In this document: positions 43,610-52,884 of the stretch, piece after piece | How positions within the stretch are numbered: the stretch's first letter is position 1 | Layout: the number at the start of each line of letters is the position of its first letter | Made by a program: the position numbers and the translations under genes | Source of the DNA: Streptococcus cuniculi | Lineage (GTDB): Bacteria > Bacillota > Bacilli > Lactobacillales > Streptococcaceae | NCBI RefSeq assembly: GCF_001921845.1 | Contig: NZ_MSJM01000003.1 | Span: 62,001-126,000 of the forward strand | Reading direction: 5' to 3' | DNA: 64,000 nucleotides | Notes under the pieces: generated by a model | Database searches by the model: none | What the model was told of the DNA's origin: nothing | Seen by the model: only the letters and a program-made list of their open reading frames with translations

Positions 43610-45067
43610 TTATCGTAATACCTCTACAGGTATTTTTTCTTGAGTTCCAGAAACTGTTTGCCCGTATATATCTTTAGCCTCTATCAACACACTAATGTTC
43701 TTGCCAACTAGACCTTTAGGGAACTGTACTTCATGTCTAAATTCAAAAATAGAATTTCTAACCTTATTGTCAATCATTCGATCTATACCTACATTCTTAG
43801 ATTGCGAAGCATACACAGTTCCACTAGCTGTATCAACAATCTTATAGTCAACACTTAAAATTTTATTTTGCATCACATATGTTCCATCGCCACGTTTTTC
43901 TATATCACTCAAAGAGTTTTGAATAGGTGTAACAACTCCATTAAAGGATAGCTTATCTCCATCATGTATAACTGTACCATCTGCCATATCTATGTCATAA
44001 GAAACTAATTGATTAAACGTATTAGCGTCCATATAGTTATCTTTAACAGATAGCTGCCCTGTATTATCTACTCGAGTAATCTGTAACTTATCTCCTTGCT
44101 CAAACTTAACGATTGTACTTTTTACCCCATTTGGCAATAGTGGTTCACCGAATGAGTAATAGTACGATTGCATTCTCTTATTATCATTAATAACACCTTG
44201 ATGTTGTAATGTTCCTACTTCTACATTATAAGTTGCACTAGTGTCAGAAACATTATAGATGACAAAATGAGCGACACCGCTTTGATACTCTTGTGCATCA
44301 GCTAAACGCCATTTCGGTAAAATCTCTGCAAATATAGGCGAACCTGATAACTCTGGAATATAATTACTCGGTGACCAGTAACCTGGAAACGGATCTAAAA
44401 ATAATTCATATCCACGCTGTTCAGAAAATTCTTTAATATTCTCAAAATGATTAGAAGGACTAAAACGAGCTAGCATTCTATCTTTAGCATGATCAATGGC
44501 TATATTTTTCTGTGTCCTTCCTTGAATATTGCCATTGGTATCCCTCATTGTTACTACCAAAAGATATTGGCCTGATTTTAATTTTTCAATTGGTCGCCCA
44601 TTTTTGTCTATAAGATTTACATCCGTTGAATACTCACCTCCTGCTAACAGAGCCGTAAAGGTTCTATCAGTAAAATAAGCTTTGTTCCATATCGCTTGGA
44701 TTGAACTAGAATCCTCAGCATCATAGACCAAATCTGGCATCATTGCGCTATATAATGGAGTTCTATCATCAGAGGCATAGTAGGATAATAACGGATAATT
44801 CACATTCATTGACTGATTGCTCTTTCCCCGCGTTTCCACTACACGAATCGGGGTAGTCGCTCCTGCCTTATAAAGTTCTACAGACAGCGTAGCATCTTGA
44901 GGAACTGTCCCATTTAACTTACCGATAACATAAAAGTCTCTCTCTGGAGCGATTCGAGACTGACTGATGGACGGAGTTGTAATCTCCATCTCAATAGTAT
45001 CTGCTGCAACATGTATCCCTACAAGGCAACCAATCAATACTATACAACAGATGATTCTTTTTTTCAT
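43610..45067 (-). CDS. Secreted beta-rich protein of unknown function
   Basis: 485-residue protein with a signal peptide (MKKRIICCIVLIGCLVGIHVAA, abridged: a basic start, a hydrophobic core, and AADT cleavage region near residue 22). The rest is beta-rich: an N-terminal Ig-like part (FYVIGKLNGTVPQDATLSVEL), a middle part with YSTDVNLI and GRPIEKLKSGQYLLVV, and a C-terminal part with GTVYASQSKNVGIDRM and FRHEVQFPKGLVGKNISV. No LPXTG or membrane anchor, and no lipobox Cys, so it is exported free or attached by other means. I recognise no family. AAGGG precedes the ATG. It is joined to the nucleoside operon by a 27-base gap after the DeoR gene. Confidence 0.6.
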   Translation of the reverse strand: MKKRIICCIVLIGCLVGIHVAADTIEMEITTPSISQSRIAPERDFYVIGKLNGTVPQDATLSVELYKAGATTPIRVVETRGKSNQSMNVNYPLLSYYASDDRTPLYSAMMPDLVYDAEDSSSIQAIWNKAYFTDRTFTALLAGGEYSTDVNLIDKNGRPIEKLKSGQYLLVVTMRDTNGNIQGRTQKNIAIDHAKDRMLARFSPSNHFENIKEFSEQRGYELFLDPFPGYWSPSNYIPELSGSPIFAEILPKWRLADAQEYQSGVAHFVIYNVSDTSATYNVEVGTLQHQGVINDNKRMQSYYYSFGEPLLPNGVKSTIVKFEQGDKLQITRVDNTGQLSVKDNYMDANTFNQLVSYDIDMADGTVIHDGDKLSFNGVVTPIQNSLSDIEKRGDGTYVMQNKILSVDYKIVDTASGTVYASQSKNVGIDRMIDNKVRNSIFEFRHEVQFPKGLVGKNISVLIEAKDIYGQTVSGTQEKIPVEVLR

Positions 45068-45094
45068 ATTTCATACCCTTTTTCTATATAAAGA

Positions 45095-45886
45095 CTAAAC
45101 ACTAATAATCCCGTTTTCACTGCTTAATTGACCACATTCTCCAATTTTCTCAATCAGCTTTTCAGACAGCGGGGTAGCTGTTATGATATGCGAAAATTCC
45201 GAGATATTGGCAACTTTTAACAAGGCCTGCTTGGGATACTTGTCTTTTCCAATCATCAACACTTTCTGTTTTGCCTGTTGCAAGGCTATTTTTTGAAAAA
45301 TCGTGTCACTTTCATAATAACTAGATAAGTTCCCCTCATCATCAACTGCCGCTGCACTTAAAAAAGCCTTATCAACATAGATATTTTTAAAAAACTCTTC
45401 CATTATACTGCCTGTTGTAGCATGTTGTGAAAAGTCAATCCATCCTCCTAAAAAGAAGCAACCTTTGACCTGTTCTTTTTCAATCAATGCAATAATAGAA
45501 AACGAGTTTGTGATAATGGTTAGAGTTTGAAGCAAGTCTTTATTCCCAAGTAGCGCTTCGATCATCGCTAAAGAAGTTGTACTATTTTCTAGCAGAATGA
45601 CATCTCCTTCTTCCACCAACTCACTGGCCTTAGCCCCGATTTTAGATTTATAGGCTCGGTTCATCTTACGACGCAAATCAAATGGTAGATAATTTTTGGA
45701 ACTATCCTTCAGTAAGACACTGCCATGTCTTTTGATAATTTTCCCTTCCGCAGCTAGTTGCTGTAAATCTTTTCTAAGCGTCTCTGTAGAAACACCTAGC
45801 TTATCAGATAGTATCGCAATAGAAGAAGCCGGTACTTTTGATAAGATATCTAAAATGGTTGCACGCCTTTTCTCTGCCTTGTTCAT
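45095..45886 (-). CDS. DeoR family regulator of the nucleoside operon
   Basis: 263-residue DeoR-type regulator. N-terminal helix-turn-helix (about 8-60, SSIAILSDKLGVSTETLRKDL abridged) and C-terminal sugar-phosphate-sensing domain (about 80-245) with the pattern LLENSTTSLAMIEAL and KVLMIGKDKYPK. These sense phosphorylated sugars; a pentose or deoxypentose phosphate from nucleoside breakdown is the plausible signal. AAGGAG precedes the ATG. It may also be read from a TGCGATAAT extended -10 in the 72-base gap after the adenosine deaminase gene. Confidence 0.88.
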   Translation of the reverse strand: MNKAEKRRATILDILSKVPASSIAILSDKLGVSTETLRKDLQQLAAEGKIIKRHGSVLLKDSSKNYLPFDLRRKMNRAYKSKIGAKASELVEEGDVILLENSTTSLAMIEALLGNKDLLQTLTIITNSFSIIALIEKEQVKGCFFLGGWIDFSQHATTGSIMEEFFKNIYVDKAFLSAAAVDDEGNLSSYYESDTIFQKIALQQAKQKVLMIGKDKYPKQALLKVANISEFSHIITATPLSEKLIEKIGECGQLSSENGIISV

Positions 45887-45958
45887 GTGTATATCTCCTT
45901 GGCTTATTTCAATCTTCTTTTCTATTATCGCATTTTTTTGAAAATAGGCCTACTGTCA

Positions 45959-46963
45959 CTACTCATTTTCACAGTCAAATTCAGCACATTGTCGTCTCAA
46001 TTCCTGTTTTACATCTGGAGCTACAAACGCAGCATCTATGGCATCTTCTACTAATTTCTTTGCAGTTTCTTTCGTCAGATTAAAATGATGCGAAATCGTT
46101 AGAAATTCTTTAGTCAAACTCGTATTCGATACTGTTCTATTGTCCGTATTTAAGGTCACCTGAATACCATCATCTATAAAAGACTGAAAAGGGTACTGAG
46201 ACCAAGCTGGACTCGCCCCTGTTTGAATATTACAGATTGGGCATAGCTCTAGTGTAACAGGGAAACCTTTGATAAAATCAGTTGCTACCTTGCTGTTTGA
46301 AAGAGCAATGCCATGTCCTATTCGAGATGCTCCTAGCTGAACAGCCATTAAGACATTTTCTACGCTCCCAGTTTCTCCAGCATGGATCGTAAAAGGAACC
46401 CCTTCACTCTTTGCTCGTGCAAATAATGTTTGATCAAGCGCTGAAAAACCATATTTTACTTCATTTCCTGCCAGATCCAAACCATTTACACCATTTTGAT
46501 AGTATTTTGAAGCAAGATGAACGATCTGCTGGTTATCTTTGCCTCGCATCATACATAAAATCAAACCTATTTTGATTTTGTAGAGGCTTTGGGCTAGCCG
46601 TATTCCTTCTACTACTGCCAACACCGCCTGCTCCATAGACATAGCTTCATTTGCTACATATTCTGGAGCAAATCGTAACTCCATATAAATGATATTCTCT
46701 TTTATAGCTTGTTGGGCAACATCTAAGACAGCAAGCTGTAGAGAATGCTCCGTTTTAAGAGCTCCTGTTAACAAAGAAAAACACCGTAAATATTCCGTTA
46801 AATTTTGACATTTATCAGGAGCAATCACCAAATCTGCAAGCATTTTAATGGCATCATGTTCAGTCTTATTATAGACTTTCTTTAAAAAATCTAGACTAAT
46901 AGAGCCATCCAAATGACAATGCAATTCAACTTTTGGAAGTCTTCTTAGTTGCGCTTCATCCAA
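45959..46963 (-). CDS. add: Adenosine deaminase
   Basis: 334-residue TIM-barrel metal hydrolase that turns adenosine or deoxyadenosine into inosine. Motifs: VELHCHLDGS (metal His pair), the HAGETGS loop with catalytic His and Glu, IGHGIAL, and NTDNRTVS (metal Asp). The start is TTG at 46963, with GAGGGGG seven bases upstream, directly behind the stop of the isomerase gene. It fits a pathway in which imported adenosine is deaminated and the inosine is split by the nucleoside hydrolase at the operon head. Confidence 0.93.
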   Translation of the reverse strand: MDEAQLRRLPKVELHCHLDGSISLDFLKKVYNKTEHDAIKMLADLVIAPDKCQNLTEYLRCFSLLTGALKTEHSLQLAVLDVAQQAIKENIIYMELRFAPEYVANEAMSMEQAVLAVVEGIRLAQSLYKIKIGLILCMMRGKDNQQIVHLASKYYQNGVNGLDLAGNEVKYGFSALDQTLFARAKSEGVPFTIHAGETGSVENVLMAVQLGASRIGHGIALSNSKVATDFIKGFPVTLELCPICNIQTGASPAWSQYPFQSFIDDGIQVTLNTDNRTVSNTSLTKEFLTISHHFNLTKETAKKLVEDAIDAAFVAPDVKQELRRQCAEFDCENE

Positions 46964-47839
46964 TTACTTTCCCCCTCTTTTAATCTGTTCAATCATATAC
47001 CGACCTATTGAAACGCTAAATTTCATAGCTTCTGGTATTAGTTCGTGGGGCATATTAACGAGATATTTGTGAATTTCAAAATTAAATAAGCCATCGTACT
47101 GGATGCCTCGTAAAGCCGTAAAAATAGCATCCCAGTTACTATTTCCCAAATACGGCAATAAGTGAATGTCTTTTTCATTTGTGTAATCTGAGATATGAAG
47201 AGCCTTTAAGCGATGACCCAGTGCCTCTAAAGCCTGCCCTTGGTCAATTTGCATAATTTCTGCATGCTCGCAATCCCAGCAAGCACCTAGACCAGGAACC
47301 GCATCTACTAGTTCTATCAATTCTTCTACTTCAACACAATACTGGCGAATAGGCTGAATATGCAAATCCCACATATTTTCCACTGCAAAACTCACCTGAT
47401 AGTTTTTTGCAACTGCAACCCATTTCTGGAAAAATTCGATGTTTTTCCTCTTGGATTTTGCTTTAAAAAGCACCTCGTCCCGAACTGTTGAAGGATGTAC
47501 CACTAGCCATTTTATTCCTAAAATATTCGCTCCGACAATACATCTTCTAAATAATTCGTCGTACAGCCGATGATCAATATCCGTCCGACAAAAATCATAG
47601 ACAATGGCATGCCCCTGTTGAAAGCGAATATTGCAATCTGTAGCAACTTTCTTGATAAAATGAAAATAGTCTTCCCAATTATCTGTTTTTAAAGGACTCT
47701 CATAAGTAATTAAATCATGAAAACAAAAGTCTAAAATGGTGTAGCCCGCTTCTGCACAGAGTCGAATAACCTTTTCCTGAGGAATCAGCTCCCCATCTCG
47801 CCTTTCAAATAAAATATTTGTCGATGTTGATAATTCCAT
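46964..47839 (-). CDS. Sugar phosphate isomerase/epimerase-like TIM barrel
   Basis: 291-residue xylose-isomerase-like TIM-barrel protein. Metal-binding positions are suggested by the Glu in FAVENMWDL, the Asp-His in CWDCEHAEIM, the His in ALHISDY, and the Glu in FNFEIHK. These match AP-endonuclease-2-superfamily isomerases and epimerases. Its substrate is unknown; in this operon a ribose- or deoxyribose-derived sugar is likely, which is inference. AAGGAA precedes the ATG. Confidence 0.8.
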   Translation of the reverse strand: MELSTSTNILFERRDGELIPQEKVIRLCAEAGYTILDFCFHDLITYESPLKTDNWEDYFHFIKKVATDCNIRFQQGHAIVYDFCRTDIDHRLYDELFRRCIVGANILGIKWLVVHPSTVRDEVLFKAKSKRKNIEFFQKWVAVAKNYQVSFAVENMWDLHIQPIRQYCVEVEELIELVDAVPGLGACWDCEHAEIMQIDQGQALEALGHRLKALHISDYTNEKDIHLLPYLGNSNWDAIFTALRGIQYDGLFNFEIHKYLVNMPHELIPEAMKFSVSIGRYMIEQIKRGGK

Positions 47840-47849
47840 TATTTCTTCC

Positions 47850-48656
47850 TCACTTCCTTTCTTGTGTATCTAATAGCTGTGCAAGTATTTCTCCCACACC
47901 ATCTGCCGAAGAAAGACTCGTTACTATCTGAGCAGACCGCTTAGCATCTGAGCTCGCATTTGCTACTGCTACTGCAATTCCAGATGCCTTAAATAACGCA
48001 ATATCATTCTCATTATCTCCAATCGCCATTATAGTAGAAAACTCCCTCTTCTTCAGGCGACAATAATGATCTATTCCTGTTTTTTTGCTCACGTCTTTGT
48101 GTACAATTTCCACGCCTTGATTGCCATAACGTGTGATATTTACAAGCCCCTCTAACTTTTGTAATTCCTCATCTAGTAGATACAAGGCATTTTCTGTCAA
48201 TATATTCACCTTTATCAATTGCATCGTCGCAAAATCAAGTGGCTGAATAGCAAAATAATCCCCTCGCTCCCTGCGCTTACGCTTGGATGCGGCTGTTTCT
48301 CGATGGCAGTATTCAACGCCACCAAGTGAGTACAATACTGTCATGTCAAAAGAATCAGCCAACCTTACTAAACTTTCTAGTAATTTTACTGGAAATACAT
48401 GTTCAAAAATGATAGTATCTCCTTGATAAACCAGTGCTCCATTACAAGCAACAACAAACATATCCTCTTGTTGAAGCTGTACCACTAAAGGATGGATTCT
48501 ACTAGGCAAGCGCCCTGAAGCGAATACAAAGTCGATTTTATATTCTTTCAAAAGCTTGATTCTTGTAACCACCTTGCTAGGTAGCATTTCTCCTTTTTCA
48601 AGCAAGGTTCCATCAATATCGCAAACCACTGTTTTTATCGTTTTCATTTTTTCCAT
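47850..48656 (-). CDS. HAD family (Cof-type) phosphatase
   Basis: 268-residue HAD phosphatase with a C2-type cap. Motif I is CDIDGTLLEKG near the N-terminus, motif II FASGRLPSR, and the C-terminal motif IGDNENDIALFKASG. It may remove phosphate from a sugar- or nucleoside-phosphate. I place the start at the ATG at 48656. The AGGAG upstream at 48669-48673 is 12 bases away and buried in a hairpin; an ATG three codons further down is also possible. Ends before the isomerase gene. Confidence 0.82.
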   Translation of the reverse strand: MEKMKTIKTVVCDIDGTLLEKGEMLPSKVVTRIKLLKEYKIDFVFASGRLPSRIHPLVVQLQQEDMFVVACNGALVYQGDTIIFEHVFPVKLLESLVRLADSFDMTVLYSLGGVEYCHRETAASKRKRRERGDYFAIQPLDFATMQLIKVNILTENALYLLDEELQKLEGLVNITRYGNQGVEIVHKDVSKKTGIDHYCRLKKREFSTIMAIGDNENDIALFKASGIAVAVANASSDAKRSAQIVTSLSSADGVGEILAQLLDTQERK

Positions 48657-48668
48657 CTTAACGCAAAG

Positions 48669-48698
48669 CTCCTTATTCCAGTTGACTGAAATAAGGAG
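48669..48698 (-). promoter_or_regulatory. Hairpin that covers the HAD ribosome site
   Basis: CTCCTTATTTCAG-TCAA-CTGGAATAAGGAG, a 13-bp stem with one G-T pair, just behind the substrate-binding-protein stop. The AGGAG of the HAD gene is in the 3' arm. No T run follows on the minus strand, so it acts on translation or mRNA stability rather than as a terminator. Confidence 0.7.
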
Positions 48699-48705
48699 TA
48701 ATTTT

Positions 48706-50085
48706 TTATTCATTTACCCGAATATATTCAGCCAAAGCCTCATTGCTCTTCGTGCTCAATTCTTCAACCGCTTCATCAACCGATAGTTGTTTCTGGGCAA
48801 ATCTTCCCATGGTATCTTTGACAATATCATTCACTTCCCAGTTCACCAAGTCAAACGGTTCTTGCGCCATTGGACTTGATGCCTTCATCTGTTCTAAGGC
48901 CACTTTATAATTAGGGTTCTTAGCATAGAACTCAACCATAGAATCGAGTTTCTCAGTATTTTTATTTACTGGTATGTAACCTGTCGCTTGGGACCAAGTC
49001 GCCTGAACTTCAGGTGATGTTGCATACTTAATAAAATCCCAGGCAGCAGCTAACTTATTATTATCCCCACGATTATACATAACAAGAGCACTTCCTCCGA
49101 CACTAGCACCACTAGTATCTTTTTCGTTCACTTTTGGAAGAAAGGCGGTCTTCCATTGGAATTTATCTCCAACCAAGTGGTTAATTGCTCCTAATCGAGC
49201 AGAAGATAAGAGGACCATAGCATTTAATCCTGATGCAAATTCTTCATTTGGATTATCTTCCAAATATTTATAGCTTCCTGATTGAACCACCTTTTCCCAC
49301 TCAGTCAAAAATGCCTTTAAGGTACCATCTTTTCCCATAGTATACTCTGTCATTGGCTGAAGACGCCCACCTTCATTATCTCCCATGAAACTCTTTTCTG
49401 ACTGACTTACAATAAAGTTGGCAAGCTGGTAACGGGCAATTTCTGTATTTAAACCTGTTACTCCATCTACCTTACCCAAATCGGTACTGTACTGTGCTAA
49501 TTCTGCAATAGTAGCAGGTGCTTCAGTATGCCCAGCTTTCTTCAGTAAATCTTCATTGTAATACAATAACAAGGTTGAAACATTCATTGGAACTCCCATA
49601 ATTTTTTCTTTATAGGTAAAGGTCCGCAATAAATGTGGATAATAGTCATCCGTAGTAATGCCAGCATTTTTTGAATCAAAAAATTCTTGTGCTGGTACAA
49701 TTTCTTCTAGAGCAGATAAACTAGGAATATCGCTTCCTACTGTTTGAATAATATCAGGAGCATTTTCTATATCATCGGTCGACGCAGCCATCTTGACTTT
49801 GCTAGCAATTCCCGTATCTTGAAAGACTGGTGTAACAGTCACCCCTTTTTCTTTTCCAACCGTTGCATTGTAATCCGCTACAATTTTTTCTAAAGCATCC
49901 GCATTCGGCCCCTTCATGGCATGCCAAAATGTAATATCAACAGGTTTCACCTCATCCATAAGTGTTACCGAATTAGTTGATTCTGATGATTCTTTACTGC
50001 TTTCCCCACTTGATCCACAAGCCACTAGTAGCATGGAAGCACATAGTGCAAAGCCCATTTTTGCCATTTGAAATGTCTTCTTCAT
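48706..50085 (-). CDS. ABC transporter substrate-binding lipoprotein (CUT1/UgpB-like)
   Basis: 459-residue extracellular lipoprotein. Signal peptide with lipobox LVAC (Cys23), then a Ser-rich linker and a type I solute-binding fold with ITFWHAMKGPNADALEKIV (abridged), a start typical of UgpB- and sugar-binding proteins. UgpB relatives bind phosphate-containing ligands; here the neighbours suggest nucleosides, nucleotides or related pentosides, which is inference. AAGGAG precedes the ATG. No ATPase gene is in the operon, so it probably uses a shared MsmK-type ATPase. Confidence 0.92.
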   Translation of the reverse strand: MKKTFQMAKMGFALCASMLLVACGSSGESSKESSESTNSVTLMDEVKPVDITFWHAMKGPNADALEKIVADYNATVGKEKGVTVTPVFQDTGIASKVKMAASTDDIENAPDIIQTVGSDIPSLSALEEIVPAQEFFDSKNAGITTDDYYPHLLRTFTYKEKIMGVPMNVSTLLLYYNEDLLKKAGHTEAPATIAELAQYSTDLGKVDGVTGLNTEIARYQLANFIVSQSEKSFMGDNEGGRLQPMTEYTMGKDGTLKAFLTEWEKVVQSGSYKYLEDNPNEEFASGLNAMVLLSSARLGAINHLVGDKFQWKTAFLPKVNEKDTSGASVGGSALVMYNRGDNNKLAAAWDFIKYATSPEVQATWSQATGYIPVNKNTEKLDSMVEFYAKNPNYKVALEQMKASSPMAQEPFDLVNWEVNDIVKDTMGRFAQKQLSVDEAVEELSTKSNEALAEYIRVNE

Positions 50086-50133
50086 TTTTTTCTCCTTCTG
50101 AGATCCTTCTAACTGACCTATTGCGACAACATT

Positions 50134-50952
50134 CTATCCTTTTACACCACCTGACATCATTCCTTTCTTTATATAGCGTTGGAAACTCAAGAATACAATC
50201 ACAGATGGTAATAAAATGATAATTGCAGCTGCCATGATAATACCATGAGGACTGGCATCCGGAAAGTTTAAGAGTGTCACAGCTACTTGAGCTGTTCGTT
50301 TTTCATTTTGATTCGTAACAAGTAGTGGCCATAGGTACTGATTCCATACTCCCACAAAAGATGAGATAAATGTGGTGACAAGCACTGGCTTTGAGGAAGG
50401 AAGTAACACCCTCATAAAGAACATGAAATTACTACATCCGTCCATCATCGCTGCTTCTCTAATCGATTTAGAATAGGACATAAAATACTGCCTCATCACA
50501 AAAACATTGACTACTGTTACAAAAAAGACAATCATCATACCAAGATAGGTGTTAATCAAGCCTAGCTTGGCAACTGTATGGTAATTTTTAATAATCAACA
50601 GATCAGCGGGAATCATCATTGTTCCCAAATATAGCATGAACAATAATTTTTTCCCTTTAAATTCAAAAAAAGAAAAGGCAAAAGCTGCTGTACTTGCTGT
50701 AAAAAGACGAACGCAAGAAGCGCCAATTGTAATAAGAAATGAATTCAATAAAAAGCGAGCGAGTGGGGCATTCGTAAATGCTGAAATGTAATTTTGTAGA
50801 TAGAACGTGCTTGGAAAGAGCACAATTTTTCTAGTCAAAATCTCATCTGAATTCATGAATGAAATAGAAAGGGCATATAGTATCGGTAAAATCACAAGTA
50901 GACCGAGCCCTACACACATTGCTTGATAGGCAACTGATTTAATGTGGTTCAT
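50134..50952 (-). CDS. ABC transporter permease (MalG/UgpE type)
   Basis: 272-residue permease with about six membrane segments. The EAA loop is REAAMMDGCSNFMFFMRVLLP (abridged: EAA-MDG with the Gly). It pairs with the permease at 50952. Its ATG shares a base with the stop of the upstream permease (TGATG), and AAAGGTG lies ten bases before it. Imports the ligand delivered by the lipoprotein at 48706. Confidence 0.9.
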   Translation of the reverse strand: MNHIKSVAYQAMCVGLGLLVILPILYALSISFMNSDEILTRKIVLFPSTFYLQNYISAFTNAPLARFLLNSFLITIGASCVRLFTASTAAFAFSFFEFKGKKLLFMLYLGTMMIPADLLIIKNYHTVAKLGLINTYLGMMIVFFVTVVNVFVMRQYFMSYSKSIREAAMMDGCSNFMFFMRVLLPSSKPVLVTTFISSFVGVWNQYLWPLLVTNQNEKRTAQVAVTLLNFPDASPHGIIMAAAIIILLPSVIVFLSFQRYIKKGMMSGGVKG

Positions 50953-51812
50953 CAATAATTCACACCTTTCTTTTCATAAACAAAGCTAATCATGACAAAT
51001 AGAAATGTGATGAAAAATCCAACTACTGAAGCAGCGTACCCAACATTATAATTTTGATTCACAATCGCTGTGCGGTAGATAAAGGATACAATCGTTTCGG
51101 TTGTCCCATTTGGTCCACCATGCGTTAAAATCAAGGTTAAGCCACTTGTAATCATTGTTTTGGCAATAGATGATACTAGTAAAAACAAGAGAGTTGGCGA
51201 AATACAAGGAATGATAATTTTATAGACTAACTGCACCTTGTTGACACCATCAATAATTGAACTTTCCAGTATTTCTTCTGGAATACTGCGAATCGCTGTC
51301 AACATAAAGAGAAAATTAAACCCAATATTCAGCCAGATTTCCATTGCAATGAGAGACGGAAGAGCTGTCAATCTTTCTTTAAGCCAATTGATATCTAATC
51401 CTAATATTTTGTTAACAATACCAAGGTTCGGATTGAGCATCAGTTGAAAAATCATTGCTATAACAGATAAGGAAACTGCCATAGGGAGAGAAAATAGCGC
51501 TTCGTAGATTATTGAAGTCTTTGTTTTTTTACGAGCTATGATTGCAAGTAACAATCCGATTCCTAATGAACAAGGAATGGTAATCAAGGCATATTTGATT
51601 GTATTAAAAACAGCTTGTATAAATTGTTCATTTTTAAATAGAAGAAGATAGTTTTCAAATCCAACAAATGCCTTTCTAACACCTGATGCATTGACAATAA
51701 ATAAACTATCAATAATATTTTGAACAAAGGGAAAATATGTAAAACTTGCCAACAAAAGCATTGAAGGAAATAAATAGAGAAAAGGCTCCATCTTCTTCGC
51801 CATCTTTTTCAT
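50952..51812 (-). CDS. ABC transporter permease (MalF/UgpA type)
   Basis: 286-residue permease with six membrane segments. The EAA loop is PEEILESSIIDGVNKVQLVYKI (abridged). First permease gene of the importer, 27 bases after the nucleoside hydrolase gene. GGAG precedes the ATG. Confidence 0.9.
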   Translation of the reverse strand: MKKMAKKMEPFLYLFPSMLLLASFTYFPFVQNIIDSLFIVNASGVRKAFVGFENYLLLFKNEQFIQAVFNTIKYALITIPCSLGIGLLLAIIARKKTKTSIIYEALFSLPMAVSLSVIAMIFQLMLNPNLGIVNKILGLDINWLKERLTALPSLIAMEIWLNIGFNFLFMLTAIRSIPEEILESSIIDGVNKVQLVYKIIIPCISPTLLFLLVSSIAKTMITSGLTLILTHGGPNGTTETIVSFIYRTAIVNQNYNVGYAASVVGFFITFLFVMISFVYEKKGVNY

Positions 51813-51839
51813 GCCGTTTACTCTCCTACTCTACCTCTA

Positions 51840-52760
51840 CTAGGAAATGTTCGAAATTTTATCAAATAAATCTTGCATCAAATTATCTCGTTTGACATTA
51901 TAGACATACTTGATAAAATGCCTGCGGGGATCATAACTATAGTAATGGTTGTCTTGCATAATCGGACTAGTTACAAGTTTATCCAACATAAAATCACCAT
52001 CTAATAGCCACGCAACAGGTACAACATCCCATATCGCCCTAGACCAGACTTTCCCACCATAGGTAATCCTTGCCTCTTCAGCCGTCTTTGAAATCATGTA
52101 GTCACAAAAATCATTTTTACCCTTTAGCCAGTATTCTAATTCTGGTCCTGTTGTAGTAAAATGGTCAATTACACCTTTTCCAGGAAATTGAACCAATGCT
52201 ACTCCAGAATCTAGCAATACTCTTGCAGCGGCTACATCTTGTCCAGAATTAAAGGAGGTATTATCATGCCAGTCATAACTCAATCCCCCAAGCCACAGTA
52301 CAACGATTTTATCGATGATGCTAGGTTCTAATAAAATAGCTGACGCAATATTGGTCGCTGCAGCAATACCAATGACATAGAGAGGATTTTCCGCTGTATA
52401 CTGCATCGCTCGTTCAATTAAATCATCTACAGCAGCAGAATGCTGGGGAGTAACTGTATTTTTTAAAAAATCTGTTGATCCACGATAGGTAACTTCTTGA
52501 TAATCATAATTATCAATCAATTTATACACATTTAAAATCTCTTGATAGCTTCTTTCCATGCCATCTTCTGGACTAACTGAATGGTGATTAAAAAAAGGTG
52601 CAGCATACACAGCTTTCAGCGATAATTTTTCACTAGATTGTATCAGATAGACCAAAGCAAACTGATCATCAATTTCGTTATAGGTATCTGTATCTAGTAC
52701 AACATCGACCTTCCCCTTTGGCTTCTCTAGTTGTTGCAAAATTTTTACATTGTCAATCAT
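51840..52760 (-). CDS. Nucleoside hydrolase
   Basis: 306-residue inosine/uridine-preferring nucleoside hydrolase family protein that splits N-ribosides to base and ribose. The calcium-binding start is DTDTYNEIDDQ (23-33), close to the canonical DTDPGIDDA; the loop with GGLSYDWHD and the late AIWDVVPV segment (Asp) complete the active site. AAAGGAG precedes the ATG. First gene of the operon, behind a promoter and a cre site. Probable substrates are imported purine nucleosides; the DTDTYNE variant may change the ribose or leaving-group preference. Confidence 0.9.
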   Translation of the reverse strand: MIDNVKILQQLEKPKGKVDVVLDTDTYNEIDDQFALVYLIQSSEKLSLKAVYAAPFFNHHSVSPEDGMERSYQEILNVYKLIDNYDYQEVTYRGSTDFLKNTVTPQHSAAVDDLIERAMQYTAENPLYVIGIAAATNIASAILLEPSIIDKIVVLWLGGLSYDWHDNTSFNSGQDVAAARVLLDSGVALVQFPGKGVIDHFTTTGPELEYWLKGKNDFCDYMISKTAEEARITYGGKVWSRAIWDVVPVAWLLDGDFMLDKLVTSPIMQDNHYYSYDPRRHFIKYVYNVKRDNLMQDLFDKISNIS

Positions 52761-52774
52761 TATCCATCTCCTTT

Positions 52775-52823
52775 GGTAAGCGTTTACATTTTATATCCTA
52801 CTCCTTTCTTCTCGCTTTGTCAA
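52775..52823 (-). promoter_or_regulatory. Nucleoside-operon promoter with cre site at the start point
   Basis: TTGACA (52818-52823) and TAGGAT (52795-52800), spacer 17. TGTAAACGCTTACC on the minus strand (52775-52788) matches cre at 13 of 14 positions and lies at the predicted transcription start, so CcpA should repress in glucose. Confidence 0.75.
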
Positions 52824-52884
52824 GAAAAAATATGCTTTTTTACAACTTTTTAAACAAATAATTGGTTTTAGACAACTTTTATAT

